This document shows, piece after piece, positions 45,320 through 57,464 of a stretch of DNA of 64,000 nt (position 1 is the first letter of the stretch; each line of letters begins with the position of its first letter). A program made the position numbers and the translations under genes. The DNA is taken from NCBI GenBank assembly GCA_035610835.1, contig CM069455.1:51316639-51380638 (forward strand), given 5' to 3'. The notes below the pieces were generated by a model. It was not told where the DNA came from. It did no database searches and saw only the letters and a list, made by a program, of their open reading frames with translations. Source of the DNA: Ophiura sarsii. Lineage: Eukaryota > Echinodermata > Ophiuroidea > Amphilepidida > Ophiuridae.

Positions 45320-45994
45320 CAGGGTGAGTCAAAAAAAAGTGTACTCAACTTCAGCGATTTTTTTTAGAAAAAGTATTCGTTTGTTTTCAAACCAATATAT
45401 ACCGGTATAAAGACAAATTAATTAGCTTTAATATGAATTTTATCTGGTTTAGATTGGTTGAGGGAAACTTATTTTACGCTGTTTTGAATAAAAGTGACCA
45501 ATTTAACGTCCGAACACGCTTTCCAGATCTTGACCATTATATTTCATAAGATACGACCAATAAAAAATTACAATACCGACAGCGAAAGGATCAATTCCTT
45601 TGTTATGAAATGATTAAAGTGTGGTAATTGTGTCATAAATAGGCCTTAAAGCTGTCTATTGTTTTAATCTATTAGGAGACAATTTTGAACAAGTGTATTG
45701 TCTACTTAATTCTTTTAATAAACAAGATGTGTAATGCTTTACATCATAATCCTAGTAAACATTATTAAGCTCGTTAAGCTTGAAATTAAAAACCGTGTTT
45801 TAGGTGAAAAAACAGCTCCTGTACAGAAATAGTCATATTTACTTAACGGTATCATCAAATAGCGTGAATTTTTTTTCCAGATGGTAGCAAAGAAATGGCG
45901 CAATCGTTTGAAGTTTTGTTTGCCTTGATTTTGTGGTCAAAAATATTTTTTTCATTTTTTTCAATTAGGGTACACTTTTTTTTGACTCACCCTG
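45320..45994. mobile_element. Mariner-type non-autonomous element
   Basis: 675 bp with inverted ends cagggtgagtcaaaaaaaag (right-end complement cagggtgagtcaaaaaaaag) and TA on both sides (45318-45319, 45995-45996). The cagggtg-type terminus and TA target are typical of mariner-like elements. AT-rich interior without transposase. Confidence 0.85.
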
Positions 45995-46357
45995 TACATT
46001 CTCCCGTTGAATTTAGTGGCATATCTTAGAATTTTAAAAGCGAGGCAGGGGGCAAGCCCAGTTCAGTGATGTAGCCAAGGCCAGGGATGTGCGTGTGGGG
46101 TGGAATGCACAGATGTCTGAACAATTATACAAATGTATTACTCGGAAAAGATAAAAATTGAAACTGCATAAATTCTTGTCAAAATTGTACTATTTCCACC
46201 ATCGATTCTTCTCAATTTCCCCGACTGGCTAATTAGTTCGATTGGTCGTAAAATTATTTATGGTAAAACGTGGCCGGCACATCGTTATATCATTTAAAGA
46301 AGTATTAAAGTCTATGGCGTTGCCAGCTTTAAAAAGGTGTGGTGGAAGGGGAGCATA

Positions 46358-47239
46358 CACAGAGAAAACGATGTACAAAATATCGCTGTTCAATTTCTGT
46401 TGTACACTTTTTCAAACAACAGATGTGTAAAAGTTATACATCGTTGTTTAAAGAAGACAACATTTTTTTAAACAGGTGTTGTTTACAGTATAAAGAACGC
46501 CGTTCACATCAATACAAAGTGATCTTGAACAACGTTGTTTACTTGTGACGTCACAAGTCACGTGTCACAATGATTCGTTTGCGATATGCTTCAAATTAAC
46601 GGCCGCCGTATTTCATTCGGTAAACAAATTTCGATTTTAAATCATCATTTTAAAGATTTTGCTGACAAGATGGGGAAATACAATCAAGAAAATAATGAAA
46701 TATGATGACCAAAGAACCGATATAGTTTGATGATAGACGGCGAAGATGGATATTTTTTGCACAAATATAATTTTAATTTCGCGATTTTGCTCCACAGACA
46801 GAAGGCATCCGAATTCGACAGTTCTGCCGTTCTGTCTGTGTACTTCAACACAAGAAATTAAAGTCTTCAAATCGTGCTGGAATTTTAAACAACTACCATT
46901 AAACAACCCTGTTTTTTTAACAACCATCATTTAAACAACCCTGCAGTTTTAAACAACCACCATTAAACAACCCTGGTTATTTAAACAGGCCAATTTCATC
47001 CATGAGGATTGAACAACTTTCTTTAAACAACCCTTGAAAATTGAACAACAATTTTTAAACAACACCAATGTGTAAAATCTGATTTTAAACATGTTGTTTA
47101 AAAAGTTAAACAACTAGGTGTTTAAAACTTTAAACAACCCCAGATGTTTAATATTTTGAGCAACAAGTTGCTCAGCTCACCCGTCAAACAGCAGTTGTTC
47201 AATTTTTTAAACATGTTGTTCACTTTTTTTTTTACTGTG
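46358..47239. mobile_element. TIR element rich in aacaac words
   Basis: Ends cacag(a)gaaaa and tttttactgtg, TA on both sides (46356-46357, 47240-47241). The interior from 46390 and again 46880-47220 is packed with ttaaacaacc / gttgtttaa words at irregular 15-30-base spacing. Resembles 34227-35619 in general design. Confidence 0.55.
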
Positions 47240-47241
47240 TA

Positions 47242-48784
47242 TCATGAAGCTTGTTGTATCGGGAGCAAATATCGTAAAGGCGAGAAAAAAAAGTACGGCC
47301 TCCCTTCACAACTTCACCAAACCATATGACCCCCCCCCCCCCCCCCCCCCCCTCGAAGGCTACAACAAATCTTATGACCCCCCAATGCAGGATGTACGTC
47401 ACCAACTACGTCAAAGCCAAGTAAGAGTGTGATAGCTAGGTTTTTCATGGGGGGCAAGAAATGATATATAGTGAACCGACAAGATTTGTCTGACTAAAGA
47501 AATTCGCGCTAAAATTTAGGACTTTACACTTATTGTTGCTATGCCTTGCTTGAGGTACATTTTGGCTCTAAACAAGCTTGTACCCAAATATATTGAATTT
47601 TGTGGACACATGCGCGCGAAATATTTCCATGATCTGTGTACTTTTGACCCAGTTTTGACCATCATAATTCCATGATTCATCTTGTCAAATGAACCGACAG
47701 TGCCAATCTCAACCGACACGACGTCAATAGGGGGGCCACTGATAAGCCACTGCCCCTGACCCCCCCCCCCCCCCCCCCCCCCCCCCCACAATTGAAATAC
47801 CTAGTTACGACCCGGAAAATCAGCAAACTGTTTATTATTAACACTTTCCACGCGGCCGGCTATTGGTTTACCATAATTATACATAACATAATTTTCAAAC
47901 CTTTCACATTTAACTTTCAAAGTCTATCTCAAGGGTAACTGAACCAATACTAGGCATGTTTGTAATTATCTTAATGCATTTTACACGGTGATTCCAAATA
48001 TGGCAACGACATTCAATATTTCTGACTTATAAAACATTTTGTGACATTTTGGAATGTCGTCTCCAGACGCATGCCGCGTGGAAAGTGGCATTATACATTT
48101 AAATCATTGACAATATTGACGTCTAGTGAAAATTGTGGTGATGGTCTTACTCTTGATCAATTATAAGTTCAAAAGTTCAAGTTCACGATTCATATTTATG
48201 GACTTATTGATCCCTGATGGACCCGGCTTAATCAATTCAAAATTACAAATCATATCATTTCTGGGACATCCATATGCCCGGCTGATATGGAGACCGGGAT
48301 TTAACATTAAAATGAAGGCTAATAAACACAAAAGATAAAAAAACACATATTAAAATTGCGGGAGCCGGTATAGCATCCAGAAACACGGTGGCGGTAAACC
48401 CGGGATTTGAGTAGACACTAACTGGACAAAACCCGGGTTTTGCGCAACAATACTCAGGGAAGTGCAACTCAACTTGCTGATCTGAAGCTGTGTCCCATTG
48501 TTGGTGGCGCTGTTTGTATCGTCTGCCATAGAAATCCTATTTTTACGGGTAAGCCCCGTAAGGGTTATCAAACAGATGGCCGAGTCTAGTTTTTAGCGCT
48601 ATGCATTCTATATATATTGATAAGTATGATAAGAGCAATTGTAACAAATTAAGATGGAAGTGGTTAGCTCATATTGAAACTGCTATGGCAGAGTGGGACC
48701 ATATATTTAAAGATAATCTATATAATAGCCACTTGTGGATCAATAATTTTAATAACTTTTAAATTATAAAGTTGTTGATATATT
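47242..48784. other. No gene seen
   Basis: Contains homopolymer C (47331-47352, 47760-47787) next to sequence (tcgaaggctacaac, tatgacccccc) related to 37420-37500. A minus-strand frame near 48350-48530 begins MADDTNSATNNG but has no support. Confidence 0.4.
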
Positions 48785-49150
48785 TATCTTCTTTAACATG
48801 AGATATTGCACGCTAGAATCGGTTGAATATTGAAGAAGTGACAATCCAAAATGTAAGGTAAAGTCACAATTTCATTTTCACATTTTACATTTCAACACGG
48901 GGGAGAGTATGACACTAGCGTGTGTGTGGCGTATTGATCCATCGGAACAATACGGCCGACTTTCCAACCTGCGCATGCATCCCCCAATTGTACTATCGGT
49001 AATTGATAAGTTACCCGTAGATGAGTCCGCGTGTAGAAAATAAAGATGTGAAAATGAAAATCGGACTTCACCTTACATTTGGGAGTGTCATTTCCTTAAT
49101 AATCACCCGATTCTAGCGTGCAATATCTCATATTAAAGAAGATAGATTTT
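48785..49150. mobile_element. Palindromic repeat, arms about 80 bp
   Basis: The left arm (tgagatattgcacgctagaa) and right arm (ttctagcgtgcaatatctca) are inverted. The centre (gcatgcatcccccaattgta) recurs inverted inside the next element. Confidence 0.7.
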
Positions 49151-49310
49151 ACAATAACTTAATATTTCTGTGTAGGATATTATTTTTAGAGTTAGAAGCC
49201 TATTTATTACCTGTATAGTTACTTTTTTGGATGACTGTAGAGAAAATCGAAAAGTGCAGCTAGAAAAGAAATGTGAACAGGGCGTCGAATATTCTTAACA
49301 CCACGAAAAG

Positions 49311-49784
49311 TAACTGACCAGGTAATAAATGTGCTGATAACTCTAAAAGTATAACTCCTACATAAACTTATTAAATTATAAGTTTGTTGAGAAATGTTTC
49401 CTTTCTAATTTGAGATATTGCCCGCTGGGAATGGTTGATTAATGAGGAAGTTACAATCCCAAACGTACGGTCAAGTCTGATTTTCATTTTCACATTTTCC
49501 TTTTCAACACGCGGACTCATCTACGGGTAACTTATCGATTACCGATAGTACAATTGGGGGATGCATGCGCAGGTTGGAAAGTCGGCCGTATTGTTCCGAT
49601 GGATCAATACGCCACACACAGGGAGAGTAATGACAGGTAAAGCGTGTATTCCGTATTGATCAACCGTAACAATGCGGCCGGCCGACTATCCAACAACCTG
49701 GGCATCGACCGGTGAATTAGCAGACCACTACCAGTAATCAATACTTTGCCGGTTCAGTACATTTACTACCTGGTCAGTTACTTA
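49311..49784. mobile_element. TIR element agtaactgaccaggta
   Basis: Inverted ends agtaactgaccaggtaa and tacctggtcagttact. The interior includes the inverted copy of the centre of 48785-49150 (around 49500-49620). A half-copy is at 38525. Confidence 0.65.
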
Positions 49785-50273
49785 TTGTTTTGACTGAACA
49801 TGAATATAGAGGGTACGGTATGCAATGAACCAACCGGAAAGGTATAACAATGGATCGGGCAGCCATTATGGAGGTATAGGCTAGTCACGTATTCGGATTG
49901 ACAATTAAATTTCCCGCTCCATGTGATCTGAACTGACCAAATCATATTGTTCCGTGGAATCCATCTTGGAGGCACAGTTCAAATGTGGACATAGTGACGT
50001 AGCATTGCATACTCTCTATTGATCAATTAAAACAATCCGGGAGTTGGCGATCGGGTGGGTGAGCAAAACAAAACAAGAGGCTAATTAGCGGGAATAAAGT
50101 TTATTTGTTTGTCCGTAACCCTATTCAATCGCATCCGGAACAAAGCTCTAGACACAGAACCTAAAACCAACAAAACATTTGTAGAAAAGAACATTATGGT
50201 ATTGTTCATGGATCAGTTTGTTCGCAAAATACAAGCATTATTCCACCCTGTCAATTAAAAGAGAAACTTTGAA

Positions 50274-50346
50274 AGGCACCGCCCGGATTTGAACCGGGGA
50301 TCTCCTGTTTACTAGACAGGCGCTTTAACCGCTAAGCCACGGCGCC
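50274..50346 (-). tRNA. tRNA-Thr (AGU), copy 1
   Basis: 73 bases folding as a complete cloverleaf: acceptor ggcgccg/cggtgcc, D arm with tggcttagcggttaaagc, anticodon stem cctgt/acagg with loop ctagtaa (anticodon AGT, 50311-50313), T loop ttcaaat. Internal A and B boxes for RNA polymerase III are intact. Identical in the key regions to 57392-57464. Decodes ACU (and ACC after inosine editing). Confidence 0.95.
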
Positions 50347-50979
50347 ATTCGCTTGAAATGGTTATTAACTAAATAAGAAGTCTTATCAGTATGTCTATCA
50401 CAATCAAAATACACGTACATAATTACAGTTTGAAAGCAGCTTTAGACATAATATAATTGCACCCCTGTAAAACTAAATGCAAATAATCAAAGCCCAGCAT
50501 ATGTACAGTACATGTTCATTATACCATACAATTGCAAAAATATCGATTCCAAATCATCTCTGAGCAACCATTAAACTAGCTTCAAAAATAAGCATAGAAA
50601 TTCAGCGTCCAAATTCAAGTCAGTTTTTTCTTGGAAATTGAAATAGATTGGGGTATGGGGCTATTTATCCAAGAAATACATGATACATGAAGCAAAAGTT
50701 TGAATAGTTTGATTCAGAAAATGTGAACAGTATTAATGAAAATATCTAACGCCGACATAGATGCTTTCATTTCATAACTCTCAGACAGGGAGCTAGTATA
50801 TGATTCAGAGTTAATGAACATACGTACATCAGTTACCATGGTTACGGGACGACTATAATAAGGCATTGCCCCATCTTTCTAGCGTCCTCAAAAGTCTAAT
50901 GTGTATTGTTATGCATTTACAATATCATTTCGTTAAGGTTTCTAAACAATTATGATTATCTTCTGTGTGATTTCAGCCG

Positions 50980-51091
50980 TCCCCAGTGGCGCAATTGGTT
51001 AGCGCGCTGTACTTATAAACAGTACCTGTGCCTATCGCTTGACTACACTGTAGATATGCGGAGGTTGTGAGTTCGAGCCTCACCTGGGGAA
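50980..51091 (+). tRNA. tRNA-Ile (UAU) with intron, copy 1
   Basis: The acceptor tccccag pairs with ctgggga. The D arm is gcgcaattggttagcgc. The anticodon stem ctgta/tgcgg flanks cttata with anticodon TAT at 51014-51016, and the T loop is ttcgagc. A 38-base intron (51018-51055) follows position 37; metazoan tRNA-Ile(UAU) genes characteristically carry one. Plus strand, about 630 bases from tRNA-Thr copy 1. Decodes AUA. Confidence 0.93.
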
Positions 51092-53010
51092 GTTACTGGA
51101 ATTTTTGACAAATATGTTTCTGTGTGAATACACTACAGTGCAACTTACCATAAATGCCCGTTTTAACCAACATCAATTACATGACAATAACAACAACACT
51201 TTTCTTCCAATTAAGTCAAGTTTGAAGACACATGACATCAAAGCCTCAACGCAAATTTGTATTACAACTATTTTGTTAATTAAGCTCATTTGCATATGTT
51301 ATACATATTTAATTAGCGTCTAGTCCAAAACACATTTGATTTTTATCTAAAGATGTGTACATCATGGAAGACTGGGAATAAGATACAATGTGCATATTCT
51401 TAATTCCGACATTTTTGTATGAGCAAATTAAAACATTTCTTTGTATTTTTCTCTTTATTTAAATATTTGCATAATTAAGTACCCATATTCCAGACTTAAT
51501 TTGAACATAACCATACCTTTAATATGGGTTTGAGACATATCAAATTAAAGCGTAAGACATACACAACAAAATGGTATGAGAACATTTTATGATTTTGTTT
51601 TTGTTTTTAAACTGCACATATTTAAGCAATGAGTATGCATTCTACACGCCCTCTTATAGTAGATTCATAAACTCTGGCGCATCGGTATCGATTTTGGACC
51701 TCGTCCATTGGGCGTTAGAGGAACCCATTTTGACCAATGATGAAACAGCGGTACTTTTATAGATGTTATTATCATGATTATTTGCGCTCCATAATCAAAT
51801 GCTATTCATGATAGTGTGGCTTTATGAATAGGGCTGATCATATAGCTTTACAATCACGACAACCAAAAACTTAATCCAGCAGCTTCAAATGTGTTATCCC
51901 TTTGGAAGCGGTTACCACAATAAAAACAAATCGACCATCATCGACCGTATACAGGTTTCGAAATAAAAACATTATGTATGTCATTTTACCTATTCATAAT
52001 TTAGTGGATACTTTTTATTATTTTCCGTTTTTATTATGCACGTGGAATAAAGGAAACATTAAAATGAAAATAACAGTTCTATGTATTTATTTGCGAGAAA
52101 AAGCCGGAAAATAATTCAATAATCATTTTTTTATATACCTAGGTACAAAACCATTTGTCCTAATTAAATGGAAAAACAGTGATATCAACCAAGATACGGA
52201 TTATAAACGTTACTTTAAGTATTTCTGGCTATGAGACCACCTGTATACCTTTATCAATTTATCTGAATAACAATACATTTCTTTAACGTTATACCGATAA
52301 TCCAACCGCAAGTTCCCTGTCACTAGGTACATAGTGGTGACTCCATCACAGTAATACATGCACACGAAGACACGGTATTAACCTTGCATATTACGATTAA
52401 ATTCTAGTGCCTCCCCCTCTTTTGCTTCTGTTACCTCTTTACTGAAATGGTAAATCGCTAAAATCGGCCAATGTCTGCGAATCGACTATAGCACTGCACA
52501 TGCCATTATGTGTGCAGTCATGTACACCCCTACATACAAGGGGTGTGTGTGGTTTCATAGACCAGCTCCCTAGGATGTTTACTCAGCTGTGAAATCAAGG
52601 TCGGTTAAAAGCTAGCTTCTAGATGGTTGGCCCTATACAGTTGTGAATGGTGGGTACTGAAGCAAGGACCAATTACAAAGGAGATTTAATAGAAATGTAT
52701 AACAACATCAAAACTCACATACGGAGAGTAAATTATTTATTTGAACTTGAGTCATTTAAAAGCATTTGGATCACATACTGAATTGGTTTAATTTTCATTT
52801 TTTATGGACCAAAAGGAGGTGGTGTATAACCAATTGAAATAAAGGGCGTTTATGGTAAGTTGCACTGTAGGTGTGACGGCGACTTAAAGGAGGTATCCCG
52901 CCAGCACAAAATAGTGCATTATACATTATGTTAGAAAAATAACTATCGAGCCCAACTTTTGTAATTATATAGAAAAAAACCACCACACTTATGATAAAAA
53001 CAAATAAAAC
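51092..53010. other. No gene seen
   Basis: AT-rich sequence without recognisable coding, RNA or large repeat structure. Confidence 0.45.
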
Positions 53011-53014
53011 CCAA

Positions 53015-53200
53015 AACCGCCATCTCTCAACATGCGAATTTTTAAAATTTGCGGTGATCGAAAGTCACGGTGTCGATGAAGTCATAGTTATACAACGTAC
53101 GTGCGCAAATTTGAGCACCGATACCCATGACGTCATCGACACCGGGACTGTCGATCGCCGCAAATTTTAAAAATTGCATGTTGAGTGATGGCAGTTTTTA
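53015..53200. mobile_element. Palindromic MITE-like element
   Basis: Inverted arms of about 70 bases (cgccatctctcaacatgc to gtgtcgatgaagtcat and the complement, gtcatcgacaccg to catgttgagtgatggc) around a short centre. Confidence 0.7.
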
Positions 53201-53221
53201 TTCGTTTCTGTGACTAGTATG

Positions 53222-54700
53222 ATGTTTTATTTATTTATTTGTTATTCGGCAAAATCGACATCAACAATACAAAATTAATCAAGCACATAATAATAACATA
53301 CATGTATAACATCACAAATATATTCAGACAACCAAGTCGATAAGCCAGGATAACCCATAAAGTTAGCTAAATATGCCAACGTTTTTCCAATGGGGTCTCA
53401 AAAGGGAAAAGGTGCCTGCAAAAGGTGATGAAAAGAACCGAAGACAAAACAAAATAAAATGGGCAAAAAGAGAAAAAAGTTACACATATACAGCCAATTC
53501 CTGGTTCATCGACGTAGTGGACAGATAGGATTTGACATGGGATTTGAAGGAACTCTTGTCTGTTATAGATCTTATGTAAATGGGTAAAGAATTCCAGTCT
53601 AGGGTAACATGATAGAAAAATGAGTTGGAAGCAAGACTGGTGACTCTTGGGACATGAAAATTGTGTGAACTTGATCTAGTACGGCGAGCGTGAGCAGCAG
53701 TGGTTTTGGTGAAAAATTGATTCAAATAAGAGGGTCCCTTTGAGTGGAAAACATTGAACATGTGATTTAGACGGAGTTGTTTAACTCTGTCACTGATTTT
53801 TAACAATTTGAGTGAATCCAGATGCACCTGACCAATATGTTCTCTGGGAGACAAGTTGAGAATGAAACGAGCCATTTTGTTTTGGATGATTTGAAATTTG
53901 CGCTGGTATGATTTGGTGAGACTTGAATACCAGGAAGTGCAACAGTAGTCAATATGACACTGCAGAAGGGCAGAGCATAGATTTTTCCGTAATTTCTGGT
54001 TAAGGTATTTGGAATGTCTGTAGAGAAATTTGAGTTTGCCAGTAACTTTGTTAATAATAGAGGAAACCATTAGGTCTCCAGAGAGGCTTTGGTCAAGTGT
54101 CACTCCCAAGTATTTGATGGATTTTGGGCCTTGATGATTTTATCATTATAAGATATCTGAAAATCATTGACCTTACCAAGTTTAGTTTTGGTCCCAAATA
54201 AGATACACTCTGTTTTCCCTACATGAAGGGATAACTTATTAGAAATCAACCAATCATTACAGGATTTTAAATCAGAACTCAGACTGCGGGAAATGACATC
54301 AGGATATGTATGGGATGAGATAATAACACTATCATCAGCATATAGAAGCAGCTTGTTGTGCACTGATGTTTCCATGTCATTGCTGTAACAAAGATAGAGA
54401 AGAGGGCCCAGCAAACTTCCCTGTAGTACACCACAATAAAGTTGCTTAAGGCTGGAATTGATGCCATCAATGCACACCAGCTGCTGTCTATTAGATAGAT
54501 ATGATTTAAACCAGCTGGGGTCGATTCCCATGGCCTCCAATTTTTTGCAGAAAATTTGATGGTTTACGCTGTCAAAAGCTTTTTGCACATCTAGAAGTAA
54601 CATCCCAACAAAATTACCCTTTGCAATTTGAGACCTAATAAAATCAGTGAGATAAATCAAACACGTTTCGGTGGAAAAGCCTGTTTTTGTTCTATATAAA
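53222..54700 (-). mobile_element. CR1/L2-like LINE, 5'-truncated reverse transcriptase
   Basis: The minus strand starts in a decayed YRTKTGFSTETCLIYL (the fingers GF..G.ST motif). It reads LLLDVQKAFDSVNHQIF (catalytic D), GVLQGSLLGPLLYL, then LLLYADDSVI (YADD active site), KLSLHVGKTECILFG. After a one-base frameshift near 54115 it continues as YLGVTLDQSLSG (thumb) and the conserved C-terminal region ending NQELAVYV. The 3' end has an (aaata)n-like tail at 53222-53245, as in CR1/L2 elements. The 5' end is truncated and abuts a short duplication (54690-54720). The element is dead because of truncation and frameshift. Confidence 0.9.
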
Positions 54701-54720
54701 GCCTGTTTTGTTCTATATAA

Positions 54721-55256
54721 TTACGTAATGTCGTCTCGATAATTATTTTCCTAAGAAATAATGCTCAATGTTGTGCTTGCGGGACCCCTCCTTTAAGGTT
54801 TGGGGGAAATGCCGTTGCACGGCCCCAAATGACCATGTTTTCGCCCCTCCCCCCCCCCCCCCCCCCCAACAACACATAAAATAAATAAATAAGTAAATGA
54901 AATAAAATAATATAAAATATACTATGATGATATTAATCATAACAATAATCATAACAATTACCTTTTTAAAAATGTTTAGTAATTGTTTGAAATTGCTTTA
55001 AGATAGTTTTTAAATAGGTTGACAGTATGGACATTTTAGTCAATTTTGAAAATTCAACAAAGGTTTTACGAAATGATTGAATAAACAACCATATAAGACC
55101 TCCATGTGCATGTTTTGCAAACAGCAAAAACGATTGCGCTATGTACTTCAATAAGGTATAATAATCAGCGATCTGTTTATGCATAGGCAATACACTTCGT
55201 AAGGTTGATAAACAATCTAGCATGAACACTTATCATATTCAAGGTAAATTCAGCTG
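54721..55256. other. No gene seen
   Basis: Contains poly-C at 54848-54867 and AT-rich simple sequence. Nothing coding. Confidence 0.45.
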
Positions 55257-55368
55257 TCCCGAGTGGCGCAATCGGTTAGCGCGCTGTACTTATAAACAGT
55301 ACCTGGGCCTGTTGCCTAACTACACTGTAGATATGCGGAGGTTGTGAGTTCGAGCCTCACCTTGGGAA
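55257..55368 (+). tRNA. tRNA-Ile (UAU) with intron, copy 2
   Basis: Same structure as 50980-51091: acceptor tcccgag pairs with cttggga (compensated), anticodon TAT at 55291-55293, 38-base intron 55295-55332 nearly identical to copy 1, T loop ttcgagc. The paired change in the acceptor suggests it is still functional. Confidence 0.92.
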
Positions 55369-55990
55369 AAAACTGGCAATTTTGCATGTTTTCTAAATAG
55401 TTATAGGGCGTTTCTCAGGCAATCGTACCTAAGGCGCAGGAAAGTCAATTGCGAATTTCTCGTTACTTTTTTTTCAAAGTGATGAGGCGACTTTTTCATT
55501 ATTCATTATTCATTATTTGATCAGATTTCATTATTGACATGTAAATGCATGTTTGATCAACCCATATTGATACGGTGCTCATTTAAATAATATAAAAACA
55601 TGTTTTTAAGGTGTTTATGCAGAAACAAATAAATGCATCAAAATTAGTGTTCACGGAAGGTAGGTTTACGATTTAAAAAGCCTTGCTTATGAGCCTAGTT
55701 CTCAAAATTCATATTTTAAGAAAGTGAAAATGTGTTCACATTGATAAAAACTGGCAACAATTGTGTTTAAAAATAAATAATAATTGTTTTGGGAAATCTT
55801 GAAATTTTGACGCTGGTGAAAAAAGTGATGCGGGCGGGTAACGGGAAACTCGATATCGACTTTCATGCGCCTTATCTAAATTTGTGTAGCATTGAGATTT
55901 AACCGCTATTATCACTGGAGTAATTTATCATTTTGATTGTGTTATTTTATGTATAATATGTAGACGCTATTCTTATTTCATGTAATGTGA
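55369..55990. other. No gene seen
   Basis: AT-rich spacer with a short attcattattcatt duplication near 55500. Confidence 0.4.
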
Positions 55991-55996
55991 TATAAT

Positions 55997-56016
55997 GATT
56001 GATTGATAAATTGATA

Positions 56017-56051
<35 letters not shown>

Positions 56052-56101
56052 ATATTGATATATTGATGTATTGATTGATTGATATATTGATTGATTGATT
56101 T
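55997..56101. repeat. (gatt)n microsatellite with tatattgat interruptions
   Basis: Uninterrupted gattgatt runs separated by atatattgatatattgat. Confidence 0.85.
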
Positions 56102-56481
56102 TATCACTCCTTCTAAAATACATAATATTTTTAAAAATCCATTCCATACAATTGGTATGTACATGAACATGTATATCTACAAAATACACACTGACCTATT
56201 TCATCTGTGCTAATTTCATGATGCGGTATACACCAACTTAACCCGCACGTCGTATACGGTTCCGATAGGATCCTATTGCGTCATGTAACTAGCTCAAACA
56301 AATCGCGTAAGCCGAGAACCGCGCAATCTAGTTTTATATTCATTTTAGAGACTTAAAATAATTGATTAAAATTGCTTAGACCTATATAGACTAGGCCTGG
56401 GCAGTCTACAAACATGCATATCTTCGACGGTGCATATCAAGAAAATGTTGCCTTGACCTTATACTTTTTTGTTGTTTGCAG

Positions 56482-56641
56482 GACAGCCAGCCAAGACCAT
56501 GATCTTCACACAAAATGCAAGGTTCAAGCAACCAGTTGCTTTATAAGCGAGAAAATGACGTATAATTATGGTCCATTTTACACAGTTAGCATAGGGATTT
56601 TATTAGTGGTGTGGATCCTGCAAATTACAAGCATTATTCTA
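56482..56641 (+). CDS. Putative last exon of a tetraspanin-like membrane protein, interrupted by a transposon
   Basis: Acceptor cttttttgttgtttgcag, then a frame (phase 2) reading TASQDHDLHTKCKVQATSC, FISEKMTYNYGP, FYTVSIGILLVVWILQ, ITSIIL. Two cysteines followed about 20 residues later by a 22-residue hydrophobic segment resemble the end of the large loop plus the fourth membrane helix of tetraspanins; no CCG motif is within this exon, so the family call is tentative. At 56642 a hAT-like element enters after the ATTCTA codons. Beyond it (from 57364) the frame would continue PYQLKEKV and stop at 57388-57390. As assembled, translation runs into the element and ends near 56743. No upstream exons identified. 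Confidence 0.4.
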
Positions 56642-57355
56642 CAGGCGTGGATACAGGGGGCACGACGGGCCCGCCCCTCCCCCCCCCCCCCCCCCCCCCC
56701 CCCTCTACCAAAAAAAGGGGGGGGGGGAAGGAAAAAGGAATAAAAAGAGAGGAAGAGAGGGGGGGGGGGGGGCACATGACCCCTCAGACTCCCCCTGTTC
56801 GAGCTTTTAAACAATCTATACTTAAATTAAGAAACATCCGTATATTATATGCTCTACTTCTTTCGTGCATTGATAAATAAAATAAAAAAATTATTGCAAA
56901 TGAAGAGGTGGCTCTTGCATTGATAAAAAAAATATTGATTGGAATGAAGAGGTAGCTTTTCGATAAGATGTTGGTCAAAAGTATACACCAGATCGCACCA
57001 AATGAGTTCGAAAATTGAAAAAAAATCTACTTCTGAGGGGGGCACATCACCTCAGACTCCCCCCTGTTCGAGCTTTTAAATCATCTATACTTAAATCAAA
57101 AATATATCAGTATAATATGCTCAACTTCTTTCGTGCATTGATAAAAAAAACAAAATATTTATTGGAAATGAAGAAGTGGCTTTTCGATAAAATGTTGGTC
57201 AAAAGTATACACCAGATCGCACCAAATGAGTTCGAAAATTAAAAAACTTCTACTTCTGATGGGGGCACATCCCCCTGCGCACCGCTTCGATGGTACCTGC
57301 AAAATTTCATTTTTTGGCCCCCCCCCCCAAAAAAAAATTCCTGGATCCGCCACTG
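56642..57355. mobile_element. hAT-like non-autonomous element, perfect 8-bp duplication
   Basis: 714 bp beginning caggcgtggatacagg and ending cctggatccgccactg, with TTATTCTA at 56634-56641 and 57356-57363. The interior has a long C/G tract and about 2.3 tandem copies of the 222-bp unit in reverse orientation relative to 29454-30713. No transposase. The paralogous site at about 50245 (caagcattattccaccctgt) is empty. Confidence 0.9.
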
Positions 57356-57391
57356 TTATTCTACCCTATCAATTAAAAGAGAAAGTTTGAA

Positions 57392-57464
57392 AGGCACCGC
57401 CCGGATTTGAACCGGGGATCTCCTGTTTACTAGACAGGCGCTTTAACCGCTAAGCCACGGCGCC
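57392..57464 (-). tRNA. tRNA-Thr (AGU), copy 2
   Basis: Same cloverleaf as 50274-50346, anticodon at 57429-57431. The flank beyond it (gcttgaaatggtttttaact) is also shared with copy 1, up to the assembly gap, so a tRNA-bearing segment has been duplicated. Confidence 0.95.

Noticed and set aside
48350..48571. Frame starting MADDTNSATNNG
   Set aside because: No domain, no clear donor and no paralogue; composition alone is not enough.
56578..56880. Proline- or glycine-rich frames on both strands
   Set aside because: Products of the C/G homopolymers in the 56642 element; only the part upstream of 56642 on plus looks like an exon.
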